Counted from the stretch's first letter, positions 37,077-46,479 are shown. The stretch: DNA of 64,000 nt from CAVRIA01 sp963721115 (GCA_963721115.1 CAVRIA010000006.1:930001-994000); one strand, 5' to 3'. Translations and numbers: made by a program. The notes: generated by a model from the sequence alone, not told the origin.

Positions 37077-37823
37077 TCATTCCTCGCCCGGGGGGCGCTT
37101 CTGGTTGACCTCAGGGGCGAGATCGAAGGTCACCGTGCTGGTCTTGCCGGTCTGGACGTCCACCTGGCGATCCTCCCCGCCCAGCATCTCGTGCCAGACC
37201 TTCACCGTGTAGTGCCCCGGCGGGACGTCCTTCAACGTGAAGGACCCGTCCGGGCCGGTGACGGCATGATAGGGGTTGTCGCCGACGTAGAGATAGCAGT
37301 GCATCCAGGTGTGGCGGACGTTGCAGTTGATGTGAATCAGGCCGGCCTCGGTCAGCTTCTCTTGCACCGTTCGGCCCTGAGGGATGCCGCGGTTGAACAG
37401 AGTGCGCGTCCCGATCCGGGCGTGGGCATCGTGCAGAAAGGGATCCGTGTTGTGGATCTCCAGGGTCTGTCCCAGCGAAGCGCTCAGAACGTGCGGCACG
37501 AAGGCGCACTTGTGATTGTTGAGCACCACCGGCTTGCTCTGGTCGATGGGCTTCCCCTCGCTCACTCCGTCCAGGTACACGACCGCGTTTTGCAGCGCCC
37601 CGCCCTTGCCGACGATCAGACGTTCGTCCGGAACCGTCGTCCCGCAGTACTCCTTCTGCTTGTAAACCGGCTGCGGGGGCAGGACGGGCGCCTCGCCGGT
37701 CAGAAGAACCTTGCCGGTGATCGTCCCACCGTTCTTGACCTCGACCTGGCGGTACTCCGCGGTCGCGGGCCCGCAGATGGCCAGAAGCAGCGCTGCCGTT
37801 GCGAGGATTCGGGCGCAATGCAT
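37077..37823 (-). CDS. Exported cupredoxin/carboxypeptidase-regulatory-like protein
   Basis: The protein has 248 residues and a signal peptide (about 1-22, ending ATA). The middle has a cupredoxin-like stretch (LEIHNTDPFLHDAH, INCNVRHTWMHCYLYV), where Cys, His and Met could bind copper. The C-terminal half has a regulatory-like beta sandwich (GSFTLKDVPPGHYTVKVWHE). It is the first gene of the cytochrome cluster, 50 bases upstream of the CbcL-like gene. A periplasmic electron carrier is possible. The ATG at 37823 has an AAAGGAAA ribosome site. Confidence 0.75.
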   Translation of the reverse strand: MHCARILATAALLLAICGPATAEYRQVEVKNGGTITGKVLLTGEAPVLPPQPVYKQKEYCGTTVPDERLIVGKGGALQNAVVYLDGVSEGKPIDQSKPVVLNNHKCAFVPHVLSASLGQTLEIHNTDPFLHDAHARIGTRTLFNRGIPQGRTVQEKLTEAGLIHINCNVRHTWMHCYLYVGDNPYHAVTGPDGSFTLKDVPPGHYTVKVWHEMLGGEDRQVDVQTGKTSTVTFDLAPEVNQKRPPGEE

Positions 37824-38005
37824 GAGATTTCCTTTCCGTCGATGTCTTCTCGTAGCGTGTGTCATCTGGATGCAGGGGAAGCAGGTGACATGCCAGCATA
37901 TCCGGCGCGCCTGAAGTGGTGCCGACCCGCCGGTCGCAATCGTCCGAGGGCCGCGCGGGAGCCGCCGTTTCCCGTCGCTGGGAATTGGAGTTCCGGTATG
38001 GACTT

Positions 38006-38791
38006 TCATTCCGTGCGCCGTTTCGCTGCCTCCCACCGGGACTCCTTCTCCTCCGCCGATGTCTGGCGGATGTCCCGCCCCTGGCGGGCGAACTGCTCCT
38101 CCATATGGCGAAAGCGATCCGAAAACCGGTCGGCGGCGCCGTGCAAGACGTCCTCCGCGCTGACGTCCAGGTGCCGCGCCAGTGACGTGGCGGCACACAG
38201 CAGGTCGCCGAGCTCGTCGGCGGCGGCCGCCCGGTCGTCCGCCGACAGGGCCGTTTCGATCTCGCCCAGCTCTTCGTGCAGCTTCGCCAAAACGGCGCGC
38301 GCTTCGCTCCAGTCGAATCCGGTGTGAGCGGCCTTCTCTCCGAGCCGCTGAGCCCGCAGCAACGCCGGCATGCCGCGCGGTACGCCCGCCAGCGCGGACC
38401 GATCCTCGTCGTTCTTGCGCTCCTCGGCCTTGATGCGCGACCAGTTTCGCAACACGTCCGCCGTGCCCGTGACCGCCGTATCGCCGAAGACGTGAGGGTG
38501 GCGGCGCACCATCTTGTCGCTGATCGTGCGGACCACGTCGGCGATGTCGAAGCGATTGGTCTCGCTGGCCATTTCGGCGTGGAAGACGATCTGAAGGAGA
38601 AGGTCGCCGAGCTCGCCGGTGAGCTCGCGGTCGTCGCCGCGATCGATCGCCTCGACCACCTCGTAGGCTTCCTCGATCAGGTAGGGCTTGATCGACTGGT
38701 GGGTCTGCTCGCCGTCCCACGGGCAACCGCCGGGGCCGCGCAGCCGGTGCATGATCTGCACGAGCCGCTCGAAGGCCTGTGCCGCCGTCAT
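38006..38791 (-). CDS. mazG: Nucleoside triphosphate pyrophosphohydrolase MazG
   Basis: The protein has 261 residues and the tandem MazG domains of the full-length family. The first domain carries GCPWDGEQTHQSIKPYLIEEAYE and ELGDLLLQIVFHA. The second carries EELGEIETAL and ELGDLLCAA. The EExxE and ExxD magnesium motifs are present. The enzyme hydrolyses (d)NTPs to monophosphates and helps remove aberrant nucleotides. It stands alone between the cytochrome cluster and the anti-sigma factor. Confidence 0.93.
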   Translation of the reverse strand: MTAAQAFERLVQIMHRLRGPGGCPWDGEQTHQSIKPYLIEEAYEVVEAIDRGDDRELTGELGDLLLQIVFHAEMASETNRFDIADVVRTISDKMVRRHPHVFGDTAVTGTADVLRNWSRIKAEERKNDEDRSALAGVPRGMPALLRAQRLGEKAAHTGFDWSEARAVLAKLHEELGEIETALSADDRAAAADELGDLLCAATSLARHLDVSAEDVLHGAADRFSDRFRHMEEQFARQGRDIRQTSAEEKESRWEAAKRRTE

Positions 38792-38883
38792 GCCGCGGCC
38801 CTACCGCACAGAATCCGGGCAGTCAACGCGAGACCGTGGTGGATCCGACGCCGACGCGATCCACGAGGCGCGGGCCGCGCCGG

Positions 38884-39684
38884 TCAGTGTTGGTGCTCGC
38901 CGGACGACGCCAGCAGGTAGCGCGCGAACTGTGCGCGCGGCATGGTCGTCGCCAGGCAGCAAACGACGTCGCCCAGCTGCATGACGGCGACGGTGACGCC
39001 GTCGACGCTGAACAGTCTGGCCGGGCCGACCGTTTCGCCTCCTTTGGGCAGCGGGATCTCGCCGAGGCGGAATCGCCGGCAGACCACTCGGCCGAGGGCC
39101 CCTTGGTAGAGGGTCACGGTGGTGTGAATGCCGCCGACCTCTCCGATCCGTCCGCCGACGACTTCCAGCCCGGCGGGCCGGAAATCGTCGGCGGATCGCT
39201 CGAAGTGGATCTGCCCCGAGTCGCGGTAGTAGCGTCTCAGCTCGCCGATGTCCCGGGTGTGGAAGGCGAGCGACAGGGAGTGTGCGTCGGCAGCTACGGC
39301 GTCCTCGGCCATGACGTCGAGCAGGCCGGGCGTACGGGCACGAAGCAGGGGGATGAGGGCGAGCAGCAGGCCGGCCGCGATCGCCCCGACGAGCAGGCGT
39401 CGCACCGGCCAGGAGCGCGACCCGGCAGGGCCGGGCTCGCGGCCGTGCGCCGGGGAGGCGCCGGCGATCGCGGCCGCGATGGTCTGACGCAGGGGCTCAG
39501 GTGCCGCCTGGCGGAGGGCATGCCGGCGGACGATCCATCGCGCCAGCGCCTGACGTCGCCGCATCTCCGCGCAGCGAGGGCATTGCGAGAGATGCGCGGC
39601 GGCGGCGCTTCGATTCGCCAGGCTCAGCCGCTCATCGACGTCGTCCGCAACGAGCTCGTTGTACTTGCGACAGTCCAGAGTCAT
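38884..39684 (-). CDS. Anti-sigma factor with zinc-finger motif
   Basis: The protein has 266 residues. The N-terminus has the HxxxCxxC zinc motif of ZAS-type anti-sigma factors (HLSQCPRC). One membrane helix (about residues 96-115) separates it from an extracytoplasmic domain of about 150 residues. It would hold an ECF sigma factor at the membrane. The likely partner is the sigma gene at 40227, which is on the other strand beyond a glutaredoxin gene rather than in the same operon. Confidence 0.8.
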   Translation of the reverse strand: MTLDCRKYNELVADDVDERLSLANRSAAAAHLSQCPRCAEMRRRQALARWIVRRHALRQAAPEPLRQTIAAAIAGASPAHGREPGPAGSRSWPVRRLLVGAIAAGLLLALIPLLRARTPGLLDVMAEDAVAADAHSLSLAFHTRDIGELRRYYRDSGQIHFERSADDFRPAGLEVVGGRIGEVGGIHTTVTLYQGALGRVVCRRFRLGEIPLPKGGETVGPARLFSVDGVTVAVMQLGDVVCCLATTMPRAQFARYLLASSGEHQH

Positions 39685-39830
39685 TCCCCTTCACTCGTAC
39701 TACACATTTGAAATAACCCCGATACCCCGTCGATTGGTTCCACTACCGGGCCGTGCCCCGAACCCTGGCTTGCTGGTGAGGGGGGGAGTGGGTAGAGTTT
39801 GCCTGCTCGTTTCGAGAGATGGGTGAGCCG

Positions 39831-40088
39831 ATGTTGGACGTGACCGTTTTCACCACCACGATGTGCCCATACTGCGTGCGTGCCAAACGCCTGCTGGACC
39901 ACAAGGGAATTGCGTACAGAGAGATCGACGTGACTCATGACGGCGAGCAGCGGGAGCGGATGATGATCGAGTCCGGACGGCGCACGGTGCCACAGATCTT
40001 CATCGCCGGTCGGCCGGTCGGCGGCTACCAGGAGCTCCAGGCACTCGAGGACTCGGGAGAGCTCGACTCACTGCTCGGGCGCGGCTAG
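39831..40088 (+). CDS. grxC: Glutaredoxin 3 type
   Basis: This glutaredoxin has 85 residues, or 89 if started at the ATG 39819. The dithiol active site is TMCPYCVRAK. Glutathione-binding motifs RTVPQIFIAGRPVGGYQEL follow. The start at 39831 is preferred because GGGTGAG lies 4-10 bases before it. It reduces disulfides with glutathione. Its place between an anti-sigma and an ECF sigma gene hints at a redox-stress regulon, but no operon link is visible. Confidence 0.9.
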   Translation: MLDVTVFTTTMCPYCVRAKRLLDHKGIAYREIDVTHDGEQRERMMIESGRRTVPQIFIAGRPVGGYQELQALEDSGELDSLLGRG

Positions 40089-40226
40089 CCCGCATCGTTC
40101 ATGAACTCCCCGTGGCAAGCGCCGCCGGCACGGCGTCTCGGGTCGTGGAATTCGTGAATGATGCGGGTTGGATCGCCGGGATCGGTTTTTTGAGCGGATG
40201 GAATCGGCGTGATATCGCCGCGCTGA

Positions 40227-40796
40227 ATGTCGGGAGACTCCGCCAGTAAGAGCGAGTTCGCCGCGATCGCTCTGCCTCTGATGGACCAGGTGTATACGGC
40301 CGCTCTCTACCTGACCCGCAACCGCTACGAGGCCGACGATCTCCTGCAGGACACCTACCTGCGGGCCTACCGCTTCTGGGGCCAATTCACGCCGGGGACC
40401 AACTGCAAGGCCTGGCTCCTGACCATCCTGCACAACGCCTTTCGCAACCGCTATCGGGAGCGCCAGCGCGCGCTGCGCACGTTGGAGTTCGACGACGCGG
40501 CATTCGCCCCCGAGTCAACGATCGGCGCCGGCGCCGGCGCCGACCCGGAGGATCAGGTGTTCTCCCTGCTCCTGGATGCGGAGGTCGAGTCGGCGCTCGG
40601 ACAGCTGCCGCCGGACTTCCTCGACGTGATCGTGCTGGTCGACGTTCAGGATCTCACCTACGAGGAGGCGGCCGGGGTGATCGGCTGCCCGATCGGGACC
40701 GTCCGGTCGCGCCTCTCGCGCGGCCGCAGCCTGTTGCACGACCTGTTGCTTGACTACGCCCGGGAGCGGGGGCTGGTGAAGCGCGAGCCGGGCTGA
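40227..40796 (+). CDS. ECF RNA polymerase sigma factor
   Basis: This 189-residue sigma-70-family protein has sigma region 2 (LYLTRNRYEADDLLQDTYLRAYRF) and region 4 (LPPDFLDVIVLVDVQDLTYEEAAGV, then GTVRSRLSRGR), joined by a short linker. This is the RpoE/SigR type of ECF factor. The anti-sigma factor at 38884 is the probable regulator. The target promoters are unknown. Confidence 0.92.
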   Translation: MSGDSASKSEFAAIALPLMDQVYTAALYLTRNRYEADDLLQDTYLRAYRFWGQFTPGTNCKAWLLTILHNAFRNRYRERQRALRTLEFDDAAFAPESTIGAGAGADPEDQVFSLLLDAEVESALGQLPPDFLDVIVLVDVQDLTYEEAAGVIGCPIGTVRSRLSRGRSLLHDLLLDYARERGLVKREPG

Positions 40797-40925
40797 CTCC
40801 GCGTCCGCATCGGCGTGGCCGCGTCGAAATGGGATGCTCGGTCGGCGTCGAGGCGTGCGGTTCGCGTTTACTTCCGCGCCGCCCCTATGCTAACCATCGA
40901 GAAGATTTCCCCTGCAGGAGCAGTC

Positions 40926-41678
40926 ATGTCGGGTCATTCCAAGTGGAGCACCATCAAGCACAAGAAGGCAGCCAAGGATGCCAAGAAGGGCAAGCTGTTC
41001 ACCAAGCTGATCAAGGAGATCACGGTGGCGGCGCGCGCCGGGGGCGGAGACATCAACGCCAACCCGCGGCTGCGGACGGCGGTGTTGACGGCCAAGCAGA
41101 ACAGCATGCCGAACGACAACATCGACCGGGCGATCAAGAAGGGCACGGGCGAGCTGGAGGGCCAGCAATACGAGGAGATTCAGTACGAGGGGTACGGGCC
41201 GGGCGGGGCGGCGGTCCTGGTCAACGTCCTGACCGACAACCGCAACCGCACCGTGTCGGAGATCCGCCGCCTGTTCACCATGCACGGGGGGAGCATGGGG
41301 GAAACGGGCTGCGTCGCCTGGATGTTCCAGAAGCGCGGCCAGATTCTGGTGAACAAGTCGGCGGTCGAGGAGGACCGCCTGATCGAAGTGACCCTGGAAG
41401 CGGGGGCGGACGACGTGTCGGACGCCGACGACCAGTTTCAGGTGAGCACGCCTCCGGACGGCTTCGACGCGGTGAAGGAGGCGCTGGAGAAGGCGAGTAT
41501 CGCGGTCAGCGGTGCCGAGGTGGCCATGGTCCCGCAGAACACGGTGAGCCTGACCGGCTCCTCGGCGGAGCAGACGTTGAAGCTGCTCGACGAGCTGGAG
41601 GAGCACGACGACGTTCAGGACGTCGCCTCCAACATCGACATTCCACAGGAAGAGCTCGAACGGCTCAGCGCAGCTTGA
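40926..41678 (+). CDS. yebC: YebC/PmpR-family translation or transcription regulator
   Basis: The 250-residue protein begins MSGHSKWSTIKHKKAAKDAKKG, the strongly conserved YebC start. It continues with ANPRLRTAVLTAKQNSMPNDN and YGPGGAAVLVNVLTDNRNRT. The ATG at 40926 fits family length and has GCAGGAGCAG before it. YebC proteins bind DNA or ribosomes. The gene lies just upstream of ruvC, a common bacterial arrangement. Confidence 0.95.
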   Translation: MSGHSKWSTIKHKKAAKDAKKGKLFTKLIKEITVAARAGGGDINANPRLRTAVLTAKQNSMPNDNIDRAIKKGTGELEGQQYEEIQYEGYGPGGAAVLVNVLTDNRNRTVSEIRRLFTMHGGSMGETGCVAWMFQKRGQILVNKSAVEEDRLIEVTLEAGADDVSDADDQFQVSTPPDGFDAVKEALEKASIAVSGAEVAMVPQNTVSLTGSSAEQTLKLLDELEEHDDVQDVASNIDIPQEELERLSAA

Positions 41679-41718
41679 ACGCATGTGGCCCGTCGGGGCC
41701 GACTCGGGGAGGTGGGTG

Positions 41719-42300
41719 GTGCGGTCGTCTCGGGTACGGGCGAGCACGGAGGGCGAAACGGCGAGGCGCGTGCTCGGCGTCGATCCGGGCACGGTCGTCA
41801 CCGGATGGGGCGTGGTCGAGCAGTGCGGCCAGGCGGTCCTCCACGTCGCCAGCGGCGTCGTCCGGGCGCGCGGATCGAGGGCCGACCGACTGGCGTTCAT
41901 CCATCGGGCGCTGTGCGAGATCTGTGAGCGCTTCGCGCCCTGCGCCGTCAGCCTGGAGCAGAGCTTCGTCGGCGACAACGTCCAGACCGCGTTTCGCCTC
42001 GGAGAGGCCCGGGGGGCCGTCATGGTAGCCGCCGCCGGTGCCGGAGTCGCCGTGGTCGAGTATGCGCCGGCACAGATCAAGATCGCCGTGGCGGGAAGCG
42101 GGCGCGCGGCGAAGTCGCAGATGCAGCTGATGGTGGGGCGACTGCTCGGCGTCGACGCGCCGCTCGAAGCCGACGAGGCGGATGCCCTGGGCGCGGCGCT
42201 GTGCCACGTGCACGCCAGCCGCTTCCAGGCCACGCTGGAGAGACACGCGGCCCTCGGCGGACGCGCCCCCGGGCGCGCTCGAACCTCCTGGCGACGATGA
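41719..42300 (+). CDS. ruvC: Crossover junction endodeoxyribonuclease RuvC
   Basis: RuvC cuts Holliday junctions. The catalytic acidic residues appear in GVDPGTVVTGWG, SLEQSF and EADEADALGAA. A GTG start at 41719 is favoured by GGGGAGG 6 bases before it and leaves a short N-terminal extension. An ATG at 41683 in the same frame is the alternative. The C-terminus ends in a basic tail. The stop overlaps the ruvA start (ATGA), so ruvCAB form one operon. Confidence 0.9.
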   Translation: MRSSRVRASTEGETARRVLGVDPGTVVTGWGVVEQCGQAVLHVASGVVRARGSRADRLAFIHRALCEICERFAPCAVSLEQSFVGDNVQTAFRLGEARGAVMVAAAGAGVAVVEYAPAQIKIAVAGSGRAAKSQMQLMVGRLLGVDAPLEADEADALGAALCHVHASRFQATLERHAALGGRAPGRARTSWRR

Positions 42301-42887
42301 TCGCGCGCCTGGTCGGACAGCTCGCGCACAAGGCCCCCGACGCGTTGATCGTCGACGTGCACGGCGTGGGCTACCGGGTCATGGTTTCGCTCAACGCCTT
42401 TGCGGCTCTACCGGAGGAGGGGGAACGGGTCGAGCTGGCGATTCATACGCATCTGCGCGAGAACGCCCTCGAGCTGTTCGGATTCCTGAATGCGGACGAG
42501 AAGTCGTTGTTCGGAGCGCTGCTGGCGGTATCGGGGGTCGGGCCGCGCATGGCCCTCAACATCCTGTCCGGCCTGCCGGCGTCGGAGCTGCTGGAGGCGC
42601 TGGCGCAGGGCAACGTCGCCCGGCTGGTCTCCGTCCCCGGCATCGGCAAGAAGACGGCGGAGCGGCTGGTCGTCGAGCTGCAGGACCGGGCCCGCCTGCT
42701 GCAGGCGGCGAAGCCGACGGCGAACGGACGCAGCCGCGGCGGGCCCGGCGCGGAGGCGGTTTCTGCGCTCGTCAATCTCGGCTATCGTCAGGGCGATGCG
42801 GAGCGGGTGGTTCGGGAGGTGACCGGAAGCGGCAGCACCGAGCTGGCCGAGGTGATACGGGAGGCGCTGCGGCGCCTGAGCTCATGA
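42297..42887 (+). CDS. ruvA: Holliday junction DNA-binding protein RuvA
   Basis: The protein has 196 residues. The N-terminal OB-fold (MIARLVGQLAHKAPDALIVD), two helix-hairpin-helix motifs (AVSGVGPRMAL, SVPGIGKKTAE) and the C-terminal RuvB-binding domain (AVSALVNLGYRQGDAERVV) are present. It overlaps ruvC and ruvB by 4 bases each. Confidence 0.95.
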   Translation: MIARLVGQLAHKAPDALIVDVHGVGYRVMVSLNAFAALPEEGERVELAIHTHLRENALELFGFLNADEKSLFGALLAVSGVGPRMALNILSGLPASELLEALAQGNVARLVSVPGIGKKTAERLVVELQDRARLLQAAKPTANGRSRGGPGAEAVSALVNLGYRQGDAERVVREVTGSGSTELAEVIREALRRLSS

Positions 42888-43933
42888 GCGAAGAGCAAAC
42901 AGCGGACCGGTTGGTCTCGGGGCGCTCCGGCGACGAGGACGCCTCTCTAGACAACACGCTGCGCCCCGGCAGCCTCGGGGATTACATCGGGCAGGAGTCG
43001 GTGAAGGCGAACCTCCGGGTGGCGATCGAGGCCGCGAGGGGGCGGGGCGACAGCCTGGACCACGTGCTGCTCTATGGACCCCCGGGCCTCGGTAAGACTT
43101 CCCTCGCCTACGTGATCGCGCGCGAGATGGGGGTGAGCATTCGAGCGACCTCCGGGCCCGTGATCGAGCGACCGGGAGATCTGGCCGCGCTGCTCACCAA
43201 CCTGGAGACGGGGGACGTTCTCTTCATCGACGAGATCCACCGCTTGAACCACGTGGTGGAGGAGATCCTGTACCCGGCGATGGAGGACTTCCAGATCGAC
43301 GTGATGATCGGGCAGGGCCCGTCGGCGCGCTCGATCAAGCTCGATTTGAAGAGCTTCACGCTGGTCGGGGCGACGACGCGGGCGGGCCTCCTCACCTCGC
43401 CGCTGCGCAATCGCTTCGGTGTCAGCCTGCGGCTCGAGTTCTATCATGCCGGCGAGCTGGCCGAGATCATCACTCGCTCGGCTTCCATCCTCGGCGTCCC
43501 CATCGACGACGAGGGAGCGAATGAGATCGCCCGCCGCGCGCGTGGCACGCCGCGCGTCGCCAATCGGCTTCTGCGACGCGTTCGCGACTTCGCGCAGGTG
43601 CGGGCCGAGGGGGCCATCACCGGTCCCGTCGCCGAGCAGGGCCTGGCCCTGCTCGAGGTGGACCGGCGCGGCTTCGACCGCATGGATCGCGCCTTGTTGC
43701 TGACGCTCATCGACAAGTTCGCCGGCGGCCCGGTGGGGGTCGAAACCCTGGCGGCGGCCATCGGCGAGGAGCGCGACACGATCGAGGATGTCTACGAGCC
43801 CTTCCTGATCCAGGAGGGCTATCTGAGCCGCACTCCGAAAGGACGCATGGCCACGGCGCTCGCCTTCGACCACTTCGGCCGCAAGGCGAGCGCCGCTCCG
43901 GCGATTTCGCAGGGGAAGCTCTTCGGAGGATGA
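42884..43933 (+). CDS. ruvB: Holliday junction branch-migration helicase RuvB
   Basis: This 349-residue AAA+ motor has a Walker A (GPPGLGKT), a Walker B (DEIH), a sensor (GATTRAG) and a C-terminal winged helix (FLIQEGYLSRTPKGR). The ATG overlaps the ruvA stop, and its own stop overlaps the next gene, so the operon continues into the DUF2905 gene. Confidence 0.96.
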   Translation: MSEEQTADRLVSGRSGDEDASLDNTLRPGSLGDYIGQESVKANLRVAIEAARGRGDSLDHVLLYGPPGLGKTSLAYVIAREMGVSIRATSGPVIERPGDLAALLTNLETGDVLFIDEIHRLNHVVEEILYPAMEDFQIDVMIGQGPSARSIKLDLKSFTLVGATTRAGLLTSPLRNRFGVSLRLEFYHAGELAEIITRSASILGVPIDDEGANEIARRARGTPRVANRLLRRVRDFAQVRAEGAITGPVAEQGLALLEVDRRGFDRMDRALLLTLIDKFAGGPVGVETLAAAIGEERDTIEDVYEPFLIQEGYLSRTPKGRMATALAFDHFGRKASAAPAISQGKLFGG

Positions 43934-44142
43934 CCGGTCTGAGCAGGGCTCTCATGCTGTTCGGGGCGGCGATCTTCGCCCTGGGTGCCCTACTCGCCTT
44001 GTCCGGGAAGCTGCCCTGGCTCGGCCGCCTGCCCGGTGACATCGTGATCGAACGGGGGGACTTTCGATTCTATTTTCCTCTCGCGACCTGTTTGCTGCTC
44101 AGCCTCTTGTTGAGCGCGCTGTTCTGGTTCTTCCGCCGCTGA
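43930..44142 (+). CDS. DUF2905 small membrane protein
   Basis: This 70-residue protein has two membrane helices (about 6-25 and 48-66) around the conserved loop LPWLGRLPGDIVIERGDFRFYFP, which defines DUF2905. The function is unknown, but the gene commonly follows ruvB in bacteria. It is coupled to ruvB by an ATGA overlap. Confidence 0.88.
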   Translation: MTGLSRALMLFGAAIFALGALLALSGKLPWLGRLPGDIVIERGDFRFYFPLATCLLLSLLLSALFWFFRR

Positions 44143-44229
44143 GGAGGACGGGCGGGGCGGCTGGTCCGGCTGTGGCCCTTGCCAGCGGTCGAGCCGGGAA
44201 ATAGGATTCGAGGACGCGCCGAGCGAACC

Positions 44230-46470
44230 ATGCCAGAATCGCTTGACAGGCGGGACGCCGGCCGCCGCGCGCTCCCCGCGGACGAGGTGCGTCGCCGCCG
44301 CCGGGAAGCCATCCTCATCCTGGTGACGGCCGTCGCCTTCGTCGTCTTCGCCGTCTTCGAGACGCGCCTGCCGGAGTTCAGCAACGGCCCCTCGCTGTCC
44401 GGCAACGTCATCTTCTTCCTGCTCATCAACCTGAACCTGATCCTCCTGGTGCTGCTCGTCTTTCTCGTCTCCCGCAATCTGGTGAAGCTGATCTTCGAGC
44501 GCCGCCGCGGCATTCTGGGATCGCGCCTGCGTATCCGCCTGGTCCTGGCGTTCGTCAGCCTGTCGCTGTTTCCGACCATGCTCCTGTTCCTGGTGGCCGA
44601 GGGCTTCCTCAGCACGGCTATCGACAACTGGTTCAACGTGCGCGTCCAGAGTGCGATGGCCGGCTCGATGGAGGTGGCGCACCGGTACTACGAGCAGCTC
44701 GGTGACGACGCGCTCCACTTCGCCAAGGGGCTGAGTCGCCAGATCGAGGAACGGGGTCTCCTCGCCGACGGAGCGCGCGCCGACTTGCAGCGCTTCGTCG
44801 ACACCCGGCGGCAGGAGCTGAAGCTGGACGGCGTGCAGGTTCTCGTCGCCGGCCAGCCCGTCGCCTCGTCGCAGGTCGCCAGGCTTCGCGCTCGGCCGGC
44901 GGCGATCACACCCGAGGATCTCGCCGCGCTGCAGCAGGGGCGCGATTTCGCCCGCACCCAGGGAGCCGCCCGCAGCGACGTCGTGCGCGCGGGGATGCCG
45001 GTCCACGGTCCGGGCGGCGGCACGGCCGGGGCCGTCGTGGTGGACCGCGTGGTGCCGCGCTCGATCGCGCGCGGGGCGCGCCGCACGGCGCGATCGTACG
45101 AAGAATACCGCCAGCTCAACATGCTCAAGCAGCCCATCCGCAACGGATATACGCTGACCTTTCTGCTCATTACGTTGGTGGTCCTGTTCTCCGGTACCTG
45201 GTTCGGGTTCTATTTCGCGAAAGGGATCACCGTGCCCATCCAGCGCCTGGGAGAGGGTATGCACGAGGTCGCGCAGGGGAACTGGAGCTACCGCGCGCAG
45301 GCGGGGGGCGACGAGGAGATCGGCACCCTGGTGACGTCGTTCAATCAGATGACGGCGGAGCTGGACACGATCCACTCCGCCCTCGAAGAGCGGCGCCGGT
45401 ACATCGAGAACATCCTGGCCAACATCACGGCCGGCGTCGTGTCGGTCGATCCGTCCGGCAGGCTGGCGACCCTCAACCCGGCGGCGGAAGGGATGCTCGG
45501 CATCGAAACCGGTGAGGTGCGGGGGCGCGAGTGGCGCGAGGTCTTCTGTCGCCCGGACCTGGAGGGCGTCGGGGAGCTGATCTCGCGTCTGGAAGAGGGC
45601 CATCAGGAACGCGCCGAGCGTCAGGTCCGGCTGACCGGTGGGCCGCGCGTGATGAGCGCCTGGATCACGGCGACCACGCTGAGCGACGAGAACGGAGAGC
45701 CGCGCGGAATCATCCTCTTTCTCGAGGACGTCACGTATCTTCTGCGGGTCGAGCGGATGGAGGCCTGGCGCGAGGTGGCGCGCCGGATCGCGCACGAGAT
45801 CAAGAATCCCCTGACCCCGATCCAGCTCTCCGCCCAGCGCCTCCGCAAGAAGTACGGTGCACAGCTGAGCGGAGAGGAAGAGACCCTGTTCGAGGAGTGC
45901 ACCCGCACGATCATCGGGCAGGTCGAGCAACTGAAGCGCCTGGTGAACGAGTTCTCCACGTTCGCGCGCCTGCCCGCGGTCGAGGTGTCACCGCGCGATC
46001 TGAACTCGGTCGTCGAGGAAGCGGTCGTCCTGTTCCGGGAAGCGCACCGCGATGTCGCCTTTCGCTTCATCGCCGATCCCGTCCTGCCGCTCGTCGAGAT
46101 CGACCCGGATGCCGTGAAGCGGGTCATCGTCAATCTGCTGGACAACGCCGTCACCGCCTGTCGCGATGCCGAGGGGGGAGGGCGGGTCGAGCTGCTGACC
46201 GCCTACGACCGGCGCATCGGGGTGGCGAGACTGGAGGTCGCGGACAACGGGCCGGGGATGAGCGCCGAGGTCAAGGCGCGCGCCTTCGAGCCCTACTTTT
46301 CGACCAAGAAGGACGGAACCGGGCTCGGCCTGGCGATCGTCTCGGCGATCGTCGCCGATCACCAGGCTTACCTGCGGATGCGCGACAACGAGCCGCGGGG
46401 GACGCGCCTGGTGGTGGAGTTCCCGCTGCGGCGAACGGTTCCCCTGGCGGCCGCCGCTGCGCGCGCGTGA
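44230..46470 (+). CDS. ntrY: NtrY-type sensor histidine kinase
   Basis: The protein has 746 residues. Two N-terminal membrane helices plus further ones around an extracytoplasmic sensor part are followed by a HAMP domain, a PAS domain (about 400-500) and a kinase core with His522 in AHEIKNPLTPIQLS, then HATPase motifs DNAV, DNGPGMS and GTGLGLAIV. It resembles NtrY. The next gene, 10 bases downstream, encodes a receiver domain fused to LpxC rather than an NtrX transcription factor. It is thus the probable phosphodonor for that receiver. The start at 44230 is the second of two in-frame ATGs. Confidence 0.88.
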   Translation: MPESLDRRDAGRRALPADEVRRRRREAILILVTAVAFVVFAVFETRLPEFSNGPSLSGNVIFFLLINLNLILLVLLVFLVSRNLVKLIFERRRGILGSRLRIRLVLAFVSLSLFPTMLLFLVAEGFLSTAIDNWFNVRVQSAMAGSMEVAHRYYEQLGDDALHFAKGLSRQIEERGLLADGARADLQRFVDTRRQELKLDGVQVLVAGQPVASSQVARLRARPAAITPEDLAALQQGRDFARTQGAARSDVVRAGMPVHGPGGGTAGAVVVDRVVPRSIARGARRTARSYEEYRQLNMLKQPIRNGYTLTFLLITLVVLFSGTWFGFYFAKGITVPIQRLGEGMHEVAQGNWSYRAQAGGDEEIGTLVTSFNQMTAELDTIHSALEERRRYIENILANITAGVVSVDPSGRLATLNPAAEGMLGIETGEVRGREWREVFCRPDLEGVGELISRLEEGHQERAERQVRLTGGPRVMSAWITATTLSDENGEPRGIILFLEDVTYLLRVERMEAWREVARRIAHEIKNPLTPIQLSAQRLRKKYGAQLSGEEETLFEECTRTIIGQVEQLKRLVNEFSTFARLPAVEVSPRDLNSVVEEAVVLFREAHRDVAFRFIADPVLPLVEIDPDAVKRVIVNLLDNAVTACRDAEGGGRVELLTAYDRRIGVARLEVADNGPGMSAEVKARAFEPYFSTKKDGTGLGLAIVSAIVADHQAYLRMRDNEPRGTRLVVEFPLRRTVPLAAAAARA

Positions 46471-46479
46471 GGAGGATCG

